Origin: Pseudomonas sp. GM79
Lineage (GTDB): Bacteria; Pseudomonadota; Gammaproteobacteria; Pseudomonadales; Pseudomonadaceae
Reading direction: 5' to 3'
NCBI RefSeq assembly: GCF_000282495.1
Contig: NZ_AKJE01000036.1
Location: 1 to 64,000 of the forward strand
DNA length: 64,000 nt
Shown: positions 29,362-37,671 of the stretch, in pieces
How the letters are laid out: each line of letters opens with the position of its first letter
Position numbering within the stretch: the stretch's first letter is position 1
Translations under genes and position numbers: made by a program
Notes under the pieces: model-generated
Databases searched by the model: none
What the model saw: the letters and a program-made list of their open reading frames with translations, nothing else
Told to the model about the DNA's origin: nothing

Positions 29362-30294
29362 CTAGGTTGCTTGCGTCCCAGTGGACAGGCGCGCCCAGCC
29401 GGCGACCAATTGCGCGCTGATGCTGACGCCGCCGCACACCACAATCACCACATCATGGGCCTCGGCGATCGCCGGATGGTCGAGGTATGCCACCGCCAAT
29501 GAGACGCCGCACGCCGGCTCGACCAACTGACGCAAGTCGTTGGCGTAACGAACCACGCCCATGATCGCCTCATCATCGCTGAGCACCACGCATTCATGCG
29601 CAAAATCGAGGATGTGTTGCACCGGCCAGGCCGCCACCTGCGCCGCGCCAAGTGAGGTGGCGACGGTATCGATGCGCGGCAATCTGACCGGGTGGCCGGC
29701 ACTGATGGCAGCCGCGAAAGACGCCGCGCCCCGGGTTTCGCAAGCAACGATTCGACAATCCATGCGCTGATGACGGATCAGTCCAGTGAGCAGGCCCGCC
29801 AGCAAACCTCCGCCGCCCACCGACGTCACCAACACATCGACCTGAGGACAGTCCTCGAGAATTTCATCGATCATCGTGCTGTGCCCTTCCCACAACACCG
29901 GATGATCGAAGGCCGGCACGTATTCAGTGTCCGCGCCCTTTGCGAGTTCTTTCGCCCGTTGATTGGCTTCGTCCCAGACCTTGCCATGAACGATCACCTC
30001 GGCACCGGTTTTCCTGATCCTGGCACGGGTGGTTTCCGGGGTGGTGTTCGGCACCACGATGCAGGCTTTCAGCCCCAGGCTGGCGGCGGCCACGGCGGTG
30101 GCCAATCCGGCATTCCCCCCGGAAGGACAGACCACTTTGCGCTTGCCCTGCTCCGCTGCCTGACTGCACAGCAGGCCCATGCCGCGCAGTTTGAACGAGC
30201 CGCTGGGTTGCAGGTTTTCCAGCTTGAGCCAGATTCGCCGGGCCGGGGTCGACAGACCCGGGTGCAGAATCAGGGGCGTTCTGATGTGAAGCAT
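29362..30294 (-). CDS. PLP-dependent threonine/serine dehydratase-like enzyme
   Basis: A 310-residue fold-type II PLP enzyme. The Schiff-base Lys is in the segment LEPSGSFKLRGM-like NLQPSGSFKLRG, followed by VVCPSGGNAGLATAVAAAS (phosphate loop and Asn), IVVPNTTPETTRARIRKTGA, TSVGGGGLLAGLLTGLIR (glycine-rich PLP loop) and CGGVSISAQLVAGW near the end. It may be an L-serine or L-threonine deaminase or a racemase-like homologue. There is no ACT domain, so it is not the biosynthetic IlvA. ATGATG allows two starts. The second (30294) has better spacing to AGGAG. Confidence 0.85.
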   Translation of the reverse strand: MLHIRTPLILHPGLSTPARRIWLKLENLQPSGSFKLRGMGLLCSQAAEQGKRKVVCPSGGNAGLATAVAAASLGLKACIVVPNTTPETTRARIRKTGAEVIVHGKVWDEANQRAKELAKGADTEYVPAFDHPVLWEGHSTMIDEILEDCPQVDVLVTSVGGGGLLAGLLTGLIRHQRMDCRIVACETRGAASFAAAISAGHPVRLPRIDTVATSLGAAQVAAWPVQHILDFAHECVVLSDDEAIMGVVRYANDLRQLVEPACGVSLAVAYLDHPAIAEAHDVVIVVCGGVSISAQLVAGWARLSTGTQAT

Positions 30295-30428
30295 CATGTG
30301 CTCCTTGTGACGCTCCCGGCCCAGCGAGATGTTCAGCGCGCCGGGAGTGAATAGATGGAATCATCCTTATCCAAGCTTAGTTCACCCAGCTCCACGGCTA
30401 CCGTTGTGGCGATAACGCGCTGCCCCGC

Positions 30429-30518
30429 GTAGGAGCTGCCGCAGGCTGCGATCTTTTGATTTTTGAGCGATATTGATAGGGTCAAGGTCAAAAGATCGCA
30501 GCCTGCGGCAGCTCCTAC
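30429..30518. repeat. Family B inverted repeat pair
   Basis: GTAGGAGCTGCCGCAGGCTG is repeated as its inverse complement at the other end. The inner part includes the ATCTTTTGAT/ATCAAAAGAT core. It lies between the divergent PLP-enzyme and ICMT genes. Confidence 0.9.
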
Positions 30519-30539
30519 ATGTCCTTTGCGAAGTCAGTC

Positions 30540-31199
30540 ATGAAAATCTCGGCCAAACTCGCGTTTTTCACCCTCGTCAGCACCCTTGCCTACCTCGCTC
30601 TCGCGGTGTTCGGGCTGGGCGGGTTGGCAGCTTTTTTCTCGCACCCGCCGTTGGTGGTCATTGCGCTTGCAACCCTGGTGATGGCGATCGTGTCTTGGTT
30701 CAGCGAGGGCAACCTGAGCTCCGGCGAGCGCGAAGACCGCGCCAATCGCTGGGTGCTGCCGGTTTTCGGGGTGCTCGGGTTGTTGAGTGGGTATCTGCCA
30801 GCCTATACCGACCGGATCGACTTCTGGACCTTCGGTGGCGAGGGCGTGCGTTGGCTGGGCGCGCTGCTGTTCATCGGCGGCGGAGCGCTGCGGATGTGGC
30901 CGGTGTTTGTGCTGGGCAAACGCTTCAGCGGTCTGGTGGCGATTCAGCCGGGGCACCGTCTGGTCACCGACGGGATTTATCGGACCTTGCGCAACCCCAG
31001 CTATTTGGGGCTGTTGATCAATGGCGTGGGCTGGGCGCTGGCCTTTCGTTCCGGGGTCGGGTTGCTGCTGGTGGCGCTGATGTTGATCCCGCTGATCGCC
31101 CGCATTCGCTCTGAAGAAGCGCTGTTACGCGCGCAGTTTGGCAGTGAATATGAGGCTTATTGCGCCCGTAGCTGGCGATTGATTCCGGGGATTTACTGA
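30540..31199 (+). CDS. Isoprenylcysteine carboxyl methyltransferase-like membrane protein
   Basis: A 219-residue integral membrane protein with about five hydrophobic helices and a C-terminal ICMT/PEMT domain: GHRLVTDGIYRTLRNPSYLG (the conserved Gly-Pro/Asn-Tyr-x-x-x-Arg-(H/N)-Pro-x-Tyr-x-Gly), GWALAFRSGVGLLLVAL, and the motif RIRSEEALLRAQFGSEYEAY with the conserved ER/EE and Tyr. Bacterial members methylate unknown small molecules or lipids with SAM. The start (MKISAKLAFF) follows the end of the repeat closely and its ribosome site is weak. Confidence 0.85.
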   Translation: MKISAKLAFFTLVSTLAYLALAVFGLGGLAAFFSHPPLVVIALATLVMAIVSWFSEGNLSSGEREDRANRWVLPVFGVLGLLSGYLPAYTDRIDFWTFGGEGVRWLGALLFIGGGALRMWPVFVLGKRFSGLVAIQPGHRLVTDGIYRTLRNPSYLGLLINGVGWALAFRSGVGLLLVALMLIPLIARIRSEEALLRAQFGSEYEAYCARSWRLIPGIY

Positions 31200-31215
31200 A
31201 CCCACCACAATCTAC

Positions 31216-31305
31216 TGTGGGAGCGGGCTTGCTCGCGAAGGCGGTGTATCAATCGACATCAATGTTGAATGATGAACCGCTTTCGCGAGCAAGCCCGCTC
31301 CCACA
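31216..31305. repeat. REP-like inverted repeat pair, family A
   Basis: A family A pair between the convergent ICMT and HAD genes. Its right arm ends a few bases from the HAD stop codon. Confidence 0.9.
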
Positions 31306-31974
31306 TTAAATTGTGTACAGGCTGATTTGGCTGTGGAGATCCACTCGCGCCTCGACCGAGTCATAACCGGCCAAAGTTGCATGCGGGGTCTGGAGCGGAT
31401 GAACGTGTGTCGCGGTGATGACCATGACGTGGGCACCCGCCGCTTCGCCCGCACGAATCCCCACGGCGGCATCTTCGAAGATCAGGCACTCGGTGGGCTC
31501 GACCCCTAACCGACTGGCGGCCAGCCGATACCCCGCAGGGTCGGGTTTGCCGGCGCTGACATCTTCGGCGGTGACCATTACCAAAGGCTCGGGAATGCCT
31601 GCCGCCGCCATTCGGCGCAGGGCCAGCGCCCGTGGTGCGGAGGTGACGATGGCCCATCGATTGGCGGGCAGCGACTTGAGGAAACTCGCTGCGCCAGCCA
31701 CCTCGACAATCCCTTCCACATCCTCGATTTCCGCTTCGGTGATCCACGCGGCTTCAGCTTCAGCATCCACCCCGGGCAAGGCCAGACGAGTGATAGTGTC
31801 GATGGCGCGTACGCCGTGGATGGTCGGCAGGAAGGTATCGACATCGACCCCGTGGCGCAGGGCCCAGGTGGTCCAGATCCGCTCGGCGGCAGCGATGGAA
31901 TTGAGGACAGTTCCGTCCATATCGAACAGAAAGGCGCGGTACGACGTGTTGAACACGGAGGCTTGAACGGACAA
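31306..31974 (-). CDS. HAD-family phosphatase
   Basis: A 222-residue HAD subfamily IA hydrolase: motif I FLFDMDGTVLNS with the nucleophile and acid Asp pair, a helical cap (TIHGVRAIDTITRLALPGVD), motif II WAIVTSAPRAL, Lys motif III AGKPDPAGYRLAASRLGVEP and motif IV CLIFEDAAVGIRAGEAAGAH. Sugar-phosphate phosphatases such as GPP or YfbT have this form. The final residues (VEARVDLHSQISLYTI) are coded immediately next to the REP. Substrate is unknown. Confidence 0.88.
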   Translation of the reverse strand: MSVQASVFNTSYRAFLFDMDGTVLNSIAAAERIWTTWALRHGVDVDTFLPTIHGVRAIDTITRLALPGVDAEAEAAWITEAEIEDVEGIVEVAGAASFLKSLPANRWAIVTSAPRALALRRMAAAGIPEPLVMVTAEDVSAGKPDPAGYRLAASRLGVEPTECLIFEDAAVGIRAGEAAGAHVMVITATHVHPLQTPHATLAGYDSVEARVDLHSQISLYTI

Positions 31975-32026
31975 AGGGCGATTTCCAGAACCAGGCGAAT
32001 GTTGTCAGGCAATGTACATCACCCAA

Positions 32027-32052
32027 GTAGGAGCTGCCGCAGGCTGCGCCTA
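32027..32052. repeat. Single family B half-element
   Basis: GTAGGAGCTGCCGCAGGCTG occurs alone, without the usual inverted partner, between the HAD gene and the receiver protein gene. Confidence 0.75.
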
Positions 32053-32457
32053 CACGGTCCGGTTCGAATGCAAGGCGTTTTGCACACAATCGAGCAACTG
32101 TCCCACCGCCCAGGGTTTCTTGATGAACGAAACATGATGCTTGACCCCGGAGCTTTTCGGGGTTTCGAAGCCGGACATGATCATGATCGGTTTGTCTGGC
32201 CAACGGTCGCCGAACTGATTGGCCAGGTCCGCGCCATTGAGTTTGCCCGGCATGGTGATGTCCGTCAGCAACAGTCCTACCTCCGGCGCGTGCTGCTCCA
32301 GAAACTGCGACGCGGCGTCCGCGCTGATCTGTGGTTCAACCGCAAAGCCCTCCTCCTGAAGAATTTCGCAAAGAAACTCCAGAATCAACGGGTCGTCCTC
32401 CACCACAAGAATCAAACCGTCAGACAAGTGTGCGCCCGCCGTTGATACTGGACCCAT
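32050..32457 (-). CDS. Orphan response regulator receiver protein
   Basis: A 135-residue stand-alone CheY-like receiver: the acidic pair in GLILVVEDDPLILEFLCEIL, the phospho-acceptor Asp in VGLLLTDITMPGKLNGADLA, Ser/Thr switch in IMIMSGFETPKSS and Lys in HVSFIKKPWAVGQLLDCV. There is no output domain, so it must act through protein contact, for example in a phosphorelay with a hybrid kinase elsewhere. The C-terminus ends at CVQNALHSNRTV near a repeat. No partner kinase is adjacent. Confidence 0.88.
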   Translation of the reverse strand: MGPVSTAGAHLSDGLILVVEDDPLILEFLCEILQEEGFAVEPQISADAASQFLEQHAPEVGLLLTDITMPGKLNGADLANQFGDRWPDKPIMIMSGFETPKSSGVKHHVSFIKKPWAVGQLLDCVQNALHSNRTV

Positions 32458-32589
32458 GATTGTGCCACTCCCTGATTGTGTAAAAAGTTCGCAGGTTCAA
32501 ATCCGCCACCTACAGGTATGAGCAGCGGACTTCGTGGAAATTCATTTTTGATACAACCGGACGACGAAATCAGCTGGAGCGCATTCTTT

Positions 32590-32731
32590 GTAGCAGCTGG
32601 CGAAGCCTGCGTTCGGCTGCGAAGCAGTCGTCAGGCCGGCTGATGCGGTCCTCTGGTTTGACGACTGCTGCGCAGCCGAACGCAGCCTCGCAGGCTCGAC
32701 AGCTGCTACAGCCGAACGCAGGCTTTGCCAG
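32590..32731. repeat. Family C inverted repeat cluster
   Basis: GTAGCAGCTG and its inverse lie at the ends with inner inverted pieces GCGTTCGGCTGCGAAGCAGT and ACTGCTGCGCAGCCGAACGC, plus a trailing extra GCCGAACGCAGG copy. It fills most of the gap between the orphan receiver and the sigma factor gene. Confidence 0.82.
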
Positions 32732-32819
32732 ACAGAATGAGTCGGTTTTGATGCCGGTTTCATCGCGTCTGGCTCATGTTCTCGCATCAGACTTGAACGT
32801 CGCGCAGCAACATGACAGC

Positions 32820-32852
32820 ATTCGCAATTGCAACAGCTTCCCATTTGCGAAT
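32820..32852. promoter_or_regulatory. Inverted repeat upstream of ECF sigma gene
   Basis: ATTCGCAA and TTGCGAAT (8-bp arms, 17 apart) lie about 25 bases before the sigma-factor start. The spacing suggests a possible operator. It is not a convincing Fur box, though an iron-controlled gene would be expected to have one. Confidence 0.3.
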
Positions 32853-32874
32853 TATCTTCGTTCGAGGTTTCGTC

Positions 32875-33408
32875 GTGTCGGGTCAGTCCGCTTCGTCCCT
32901 TTCCGAGCTTTACCGTGGGCATCACGGCTGGCTGTTCGGCTGGCTGCGCAAAAAGCTCGGCTGTCCTGACAATGCGGCCGACATGGCCCATGACACCTTC
33001 GTCAAACTGCTGGGCCTGGACACTTTGCCGACATTGCAGGAACCACGGGCCTATTTGCTGGTGGCAGCCAATCGTCTGCTGATCAATCAGTATCATCGGC
33101 GCCGGGTCGAGGAAGAGACCCTGCGCAGTATGGTCGTTCTGCTCGATCAGCAGGCCCAACAAGGCCCGGAACAGATCATTGCCGTGCGCCAATTGCTCGG
33201 CAAAGTGCTGTTGCTATTGCTCGAAGAGCTGGACGAGAAACCGCGCAAGGCTTTTCTGATGGCGCGTGTCGATGGCTGTTCCTATGCCGAAATTGCCAGA
33301 CACCTTCAGGTCTCCGAAAGCAGCGTCAAGCAGTACCTGGCGAAGTCGCTCGCACACTGCCATGCCCGTTTGTTCGACGCCTTGCCCGAGGGGTTGAGCG
33401 ATGACTGA
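32875..33408 (+). CDS. FecI-like ECF sigma factor
   Basis: The 177-residue sigma-70 ECF factor has region 2 (LSELYRGHHGWLFGWLRKKL, NAADMAHDTFVKLLGL, YLLVAANRLLINQYHRRRVE) and region 4 (ELDEKPRKAFLMARVDGCSY, EIARHLQVSESSVKQYLAKS). I chose GTG at 32875 because GAGG lies seven bases upstream and homologues start here. The upstream ATG at 32812 reads through a non-conserved stretch. It overlaps the FecR-like gene by 8 bases and should direct transcription of the downstream TonB receptor. Confidence 0.88.
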   Translation: MSGQSASSLSELYRGHHGWLFGWLRKKLGCPDNAADMAHDTFVKLLGLDTLPTLQEPRAYLLVAANRLLINQYHRRRVEEETLRSMVVLLDQQAQQGPEQIIAVRQLLGKVLLLLLEELDEKPRKAFLMARVDGCSYAEIARHLQVSESSVKQYLAKSLAHCHARLFDALPEGLSDD

Positions 33409-33937
33409 AATCCTCACCCAGGATCAGATCCGCGAGCAGGCGGCCCATTGGCTGGTGCGTCTGGACGAGGTGCCCTCACCTGAAGTTCTGGCCGAATTCA
33501 ACGCCTGGCACGCTGCCGATGTGCGCCATGCGCAACTGTTCGAACAACTTCAGCAGCTTTGGCAATCCTTCTCTCCACCACCGAAAGCCCGGCCCCGTCG
33601 TGCCCGCCTGATGGGCGCAGCTCTGGTGTTACCGGTGGCGATCGCCGTCGGCCAGTGGCTGCCCGTGCAAAACTGGATGGCGCCCTCCACGCAGACGATC
33701 GCTTCGACCCCCGCCCGGCTGATTTTCCACGACAGGCCACTGCCCGAAGTATTGGCCGAAATTGATCAGCATCGCCGGGGAGTTATCTGGGCGTCGGATG
33801 CGCAATTGCAAACCCTGCGCTTTACCGGCGTGCTGCCCGCGCAAGACAGCGATGCCGCACTGGCCTTGTTGCAGGCGGCCTTGCCGATTCATATCGAGAC
33901 TTACAGCAAATACGTGGTGCAGGTGCGGCGGCGCTGA
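33401..33937 (+). CDS. Short FecR-like anti-sigma/signal transducer
   Basis: The 178-residue protein has the N-terminal FecR cytoplasmic domain (EQAAHWLVRLDEVPSPEVLA, FNAWHAADVRHAQLFEQL), a membrane helix near 70-88 (LMGAALVLPVAIAVGQWLP), and a C-terminal STN-like tail (ARLIFHDRPLPEVLAEIDQH, LRFTGVLPAQDSDAALALL). Ordinary FecR proteins are about 310-320 residues. The missing piece corresponds to the periplasmic FecR beta domain of about 130 residues. There is no frameshift signature and the ORF is intact, so it may be a functional reduced form. Confidence 0.85.
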   Translation: MTEILTQDQIREQAAHWLVRLDEVPSPEVLAEFNAWHAADVRHAQLFEQLQQLWQSFSPPPKARPRRARLMGAALVLPVAIAVGQWLPVQNWMAPSTQTIASTPARLIFHDRPLPEVLAEIDQHRRGVIWASDAQLQTLRFTGVLPAQDSDAALALLQAALPIHIETYSKYVVQVRRR

Positions 33938-33992
33938 CCCTGAGCACGATTATCTTTTGATCTTGATTTGTGGCGATAAGGAGACCGTCAAA

Positions 33993-34041
33993 GATCAAAA
34001 GATCAAAAGATCAAAAGATCGCAGCCTGCGGCAGCTCCTAC
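33993..34041. repeat. Family B half with three tandem GATCAAAA units
   Basis: GATCAAAA is repeated three times plus a final GATC (33993-34020), leading into GCAGCCTGCGGCAGCTCCTA. An imperfect partial left arm (CTTTTGATCTT) lies at about 33953. It sits just upstream of the TonB receptor gene. Confidence 0.85.
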
Positions 34042-34155
34042 GGGGGATAACCGAGCAAACGGCGGCGCTCCCCAAAAAAATCTTCAAGACAACTGCCCGA
34101 TTTCATTTCAGCCCGGTCATTGGAGTTAATACAGTCGATTCCATGAGCAACAACA

Positions 34156-36519
34156 ATGACCAACCAGACCTTCTCCCTCTTTCGCCTGAGCGCTCTGGCA
34201 CTTGCCTTGAGCTGCGCTGTACCAGCCTTCGCCGACTCTGCGACAGACACTTATCACTTCGAACTGGGGAGCCAGCCGCTGGACACGGCACTGACGGCAC
34301 TGGCCACGCAGACCGGGCTATCCATCGGCGTCGACGCGGCGCTGCTGCGTGGCAAAACAGCGCCGTCACTCAAGGGTGATTACAGCACCGAACAGGCACT
34401 CAATAGCCTGTTGCGCGACAGTGGTCTGCAATGGCGCTTCAGCGGAAAAAACAGCGTCACGCTACAACCGGCTCCGACGCCCCTAGAACTGGGCAGCGGC
34501 TCGCTGTCACTGTCCGACACCGTGGTATCCGCCACACGCAGCGAGGCCAGCATCGCCTCGATTCCCGGCACCGTGCAGTTGATTCAGGCAAAGGAGATCG
34601 CGCAACAATCCGCTGCCGGGCGCAAGGTGGCCGATATTCTCGGCACGCTGGTGCCCGGTCTGGCGCCCTCCTCCGGCACCATGAGCAACTACGGCCAGAC
34701 CATCCGCGGGCGTAACGTGCTGGTGCTGATCGATGGTGTGTCGCAGAACGCCAGTCGCGACGTTTCACGCCAGCTCAACAGCATCGCGCCGTCGAGTATC
34801 GAACGCATCGAGGTGGTCTCCGGTGCCAGCAGCCTCTATGGCGCAGGCGCCTCGGGAGGCATCATCAACGTCATCACCAAGCGTAACGAGGGGCAATCCC
34901 TGGCGATGAGCAGCCGCGTAGGGCTCAGCACCGCCGACAACCTCAATCGCAAAGGTTTTGCCTACGAAGTGTTCCAGAGCGTGACCGGACGCCAGAACGC
35001 CTTCGACTGGTACGTGTCCGCCGACCTGTTGCAACGCAACGACCAGTTCGACGGCAACGGCAACCGCATCGCCCAGGAAGCGTTTCAGGGCAGCAACATG
35101 GACACTGAGAGCCATGACCTGCACGCCAGATTCGGCTTCGATCTGGATGACGATCGACGCCTGAGCCTGTCCCTGCAGGAGTATGAGGACAAACAGGACA
35201 CCGGCTATGTGGCCGGCTCTCGCAATGGCGAGTCGGTCGCGATCAAAGGGTTGCAGTTGAGCGACCAGCCGTTCACCCATAACCAGGCGGTGAACTTCAA
35301 TTACAGCGATCGCGATCTGTTCGGCCAGCACTTGATGGTGGAAAGCTACTGGCGCAAACAGCAAGCGCGGTTCTTCCCCTACAACTGGGGTGCCAATGCC
35401 GGGGTCGTGGCTTCCGAGAGCGAAGCCGAGGTCTATGGCCTGCGTACCGCCGTGGAAAGCACCCTGCCCTCGATTGGCAGCGCCACCGGCAACCTGGTCT
35501 GGGGCGCCGACTTCGAGAACGAACAAATCAGCCAGCAGGGCGACCGTTATCGCGTCGACGGCTTGGCCTACACGCCGACAGGCCAGCGCTACGCCTTCGG
35601 CCCGGACATTGAAACCAACACCACGGCGCTCTTCGCTCAATCGAGCTGGGATATCGGCGACTGGACCCTGCGCGGCGGTGCGCGGCACGAGTGGATTCAC
35701 AGCGATGTTGCCGACAGCATCGCCTTCGGTGGCATTTGGCAAGCAGGCGTGACCGAGGTGTTGCCCGGCGGCACGCTGAAGTACGAGGACACCCTCTACA
35801 ACCTCGGTGCGGTCTACCACATCAGCAGTGAGCAGGATGTGTTCGTCAACTTCAGCCAGGGCTTCTCGCTGCCCGATGTGCAGCGCTTCTTGCGTGATGT
35901 GCGCGGCAGTTACAACATCCAGGACCTCAATGCTCAGGCGATCAAGGTCGACAGTTACGAGCTCGGCTGGCGCGGTGACTGGGAGTCGTTGCAGGCCAAC
36001 GTCACCCTGTTCGAGAACCGTTCGGACGTGACGCAGTACTACGACTCCGTCACCCGTGCGCAACGGCTGATCGATCAGAAAGAACGCGTGCGCGGTGTCG
36101 AGACCAGCCTGACTTATCACCTCGATCAAGCCTGGTCGCTGGGCGGAACCTACGCCTGGACCAAAGGTGAAACCCGTCAGAACGGCGAATGGCTCGACCT
36201 GCCGGCCACGCGCATCTCTCCGGCCAAAACCACCGCCTTCGTCGCCTATGAGCAGGACGACTACAACCTGCGGTTGCAGGCGATGCGCCTGGACAGCTAC
36301 GACGCCGGTTTTCAGGATGGCAACGGGCGTAAAATCGAAGGCTATACCACGGTCGACCTGCTGGCCGGCGTGGAGCTGCCGGTGGGCAAACTGGACATGG
36401 GCGTCTATAACTTGAGCGATCGCAACTACGAAACGCTCTACATGCAGGCCAATGCGGCCGCGCCTTACCCTCATGCCGAAGGGCGTCGATTGGCGCTCAG
36501 TTATTCGGTGGATTGGTAA
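34156..36519 (+). CDS. TonB-dependent hydroxamate siderophore receptor with STN signalling domain (IutA-like)
   Basis: A 787-residue outer-membrane receptor: signal peptide (LSALALALSCAVPAFA), an STN domain about residues 30-110 (FELGSQPLDTALTALATQTG), TonB box region (LSLSDTVVSATR), plug (SNYGQTIRGRNVLVLIDGVS, SSIERIEVVSGASSLYGAGA), and a 22-strand barrel ending in RLALSYSVDW with a terminal Trp. Barrel and plug phrases resemble aerobactin receptor IutA and ChtA as I recall (VFVNFSQGFSLPDVQRFL, IKVDSYELGWRGDW). The STN domain makes it a transducer for the upstream sigma/FecR pair. Confidence 0.88.
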   Translation: MTNQTFSLFRLSALALALSCAVPAFADSATDTYHFELGSQPLDTALTALATQTGLSIGVDAALLRGKTAPSLKGDYSTEQALNSLLRDSGLQWRFSGKNSVTLQPAPTPLELGSGSLSLSDTVVSATRSEASIASIPGTVQLIQAKEIAQQSAAGRKVADILGTLVPGLAPSSGTMSNYGQTIRGRNVLVLIDGVSQNASRDVSRQLNSIAPSSIERIEVVSGASSLYGAGASGGIINVITKRNEGQSLAMSSRVGLSTADNLNRKGFAYEVFQSVTGRQNAFDWYVSADLLQRNDQFDGNGNRIAQEAFQGSNMDTESHDLHARFGFDLDDDRRLSLSLQEYEDKQDTGYVAGSRNGESVAIKGLQLSDQPFTHNQAVNFNYSDRDLFGQHLMVESYWRKQQARFFPYNWGANAGVVASESEAEVYGLRTAVESTLPSIGSATGNLVWGADFENEQISQQGDRYRVDGLAYTPTGQRYAFGPDIETNTTALFAQSSWDIGDWTLRGGARHEWIHSDVADSIAFGGIWQAGVTEVLPGGTLKYEDTLYNLGAVYHISSEQDVFVNFSQGFSLPDVQRFLRDVRGSYNIQDLNAQAIKVDSYELGWRGDWESLQANVTLFENRSDVTQYYDSVTRAQRLIDQKERVRGVETSLTYHLDQAWSLGGTYAWTKGETRQNGEWLDLPATRISPAKTTAFVAYEQDDYNLRLQAMRLDSYDAGFQDGNGRKIEGYTTVDLLAGVELPVGKLDMGVYNLSDRNYETLYMQANAAAPYPHAEGRRLALSYSVDW

Positions 36520-36597
36520 ACGCGCGCGCTGTTCGTTCGTGGAGGGGGCGAATTGTGGTTAAAATGCCGCCCCCCTATGCACGGCCGACTTTTCCCG

Positions 36598-37536
36598 ATG
36601 AACCCAGATGCCCTCTCCGTCCTCCACGACCATTTGCTGACAGCGCTTGCGGCTGCGCCCGCAGAAACCCGTCGGCTGTTCCACGGCCGTGGCCGCTGCT
36701 GGCCGGGGCTGGAGCAATTGACTGTCGACTGGCTGCAGGGCGTGGTGCTGGTCTGTGTGTTCAAGGAACCGCAAGCGTCGCAACTGGACGATTTGAAGCA
36801 GCGGCTGATGGCGATCACGCAGTCGCCTGCATGGACGACATCCGGCGCGCATACCTTGCTGTTGCAACATCGATACCTGCCGGAAAGCACCACCGAATGG
36901 CTGCTCGGGGAGCCGATCGACGAGATGACGATCACCGAGGGCGGCCTGCATTATCGCGTGGATCTGGGCCGCAAACAGAACACCGGCCTGTTCCTCGACA
37001 TGCGCTACGGCCGCGATTGGGTGCGGGCCAATGCTGATGGCAAGCGGGTGTTGAACCTGTTCGCCTATACCTGCGGGTTTTCGGTGGCTGCCATTGCGGG
37101 TGGCGCTACGCATGTGGTCAATCTGGACATGGCTCGCTCGGCCCTGAGCCGTGGCCGCGACAATCATCGGCTCAATGGGCATGACTTGAGCAAGGTGAGT
37201 TTTCTCGGCCATGACCTGTTCAAGTCATGGGGCAAGGTCATCAGCAATGGTCCTTACGATCTGGTGATCATCGACCCGCCGTCCTTTCAGAAAGGCAGTT
37301 TTCTGCTGACCAAGGATTACCAGCGCGTGCTGCGCCGCCTGCCAGAATTGCTCAGCCCACAGGGCGCGGTGCTGGCCTGCATGAACGATCCGGCGTTCGG
37401 TGCGGACTTTCTCATCGATGGCGTCACCCGCGAAGCGCCAAGCTTGCGGTTTGAGCAGCGGCTGGAGAATCCGCCAGAGTTTCCCGATGCCGATGTTGAG
37501 TGCGGGTTGAAGGCGTTGGTGTTCAGGCAGGGGTAG
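36598..37536 (+). CDS. Class I SAM-dependent methyltransferase (RlmI/RlmK-like)
   Basis: A 312-residue protein with a Rossmann methyltransferase domain: VLNLFAYTCGFSVAAIAGGA (motif I), VVNLDMARSALSRGRDNHRL, VSFLGHDLFKSW and the DPPSF active-site motif in LVIIDPPSFQKGSFLLTKDY. DPPSF replaces NPPY and is typical of the RlmI/RlmK/YccW rRNA m5C and m7G methylases. RlmI is about 390 residues with a PUA domain. This one lacks PUA and has a shorter N-terminus. The start at 36598 (MNPDALSVLHDHLL) is conserved in form but its ribosome site is weak. Upstream ATGs at 36577 and 36553 exist. Confidence 0.83.
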   Translation: MNPDALSVLHDHLLTALAAAPAETRRLFHGRGRCWPGLEQLTVDWLQGVVLVCVFKEPQASQLDDLKQRLMAITQSPAWTTSGAHTLLLQHRYLPESTTEWLLGEPIDEMTITEGGLHYRVDLGRKQNTGLFLDMRYGRDWVRANADGKRVLNLFAYTCGFSVAAIAGGATHVVNLDMARSALSRGRDNHRLNGHDLSKVSFLGHDLFKSWGKVISNGPYDLVIIDPPSFQKGSFLLTKDYQRVLRRLPELLSPQGAVLACMNDPAFGADFLIDGVTREAPSLRFEQRLENPPEFPDADVECGLKALVFRQG

Positions 37537-37539
37537 TTC

Positions 37540-37665
37540 GATCAAAAGATCAAAAGATCAAAAGATCGCAGCCTTCGGCAGCTCCTACGGGGGTTGGGTA
37601 CACCCATTACATTGAGGTTGCATACGGTCAATGTAGGAGCTGGCGAAGCCTGCGATCTTTTGATC
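37540..37665. repeat. Family B inverted repeat pair with tandem GATCAAAA units
   Basis: Three GATCAAAA units plus GATC (37540-37567) lead into GCAGCCTTCGGCAGCTCCTA. The inverse arm GTAGGAGCTGGCGAAGCCTG with CGATCTTTTGATC follows at 37633-37665. It lies between the convergent methyltransferase and LuxR genes. Confidence 0.88.
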
Positions 37666-37671
37666 GTTGAT

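Noticed and set aside
32643..32969. Plus-strand ORF before the sigma factor gene
   Set aside because: It reads through a family C repeat in another frame and overlaps the sigma gene. It contains repeat-encoded peptides and has no ribosome site.
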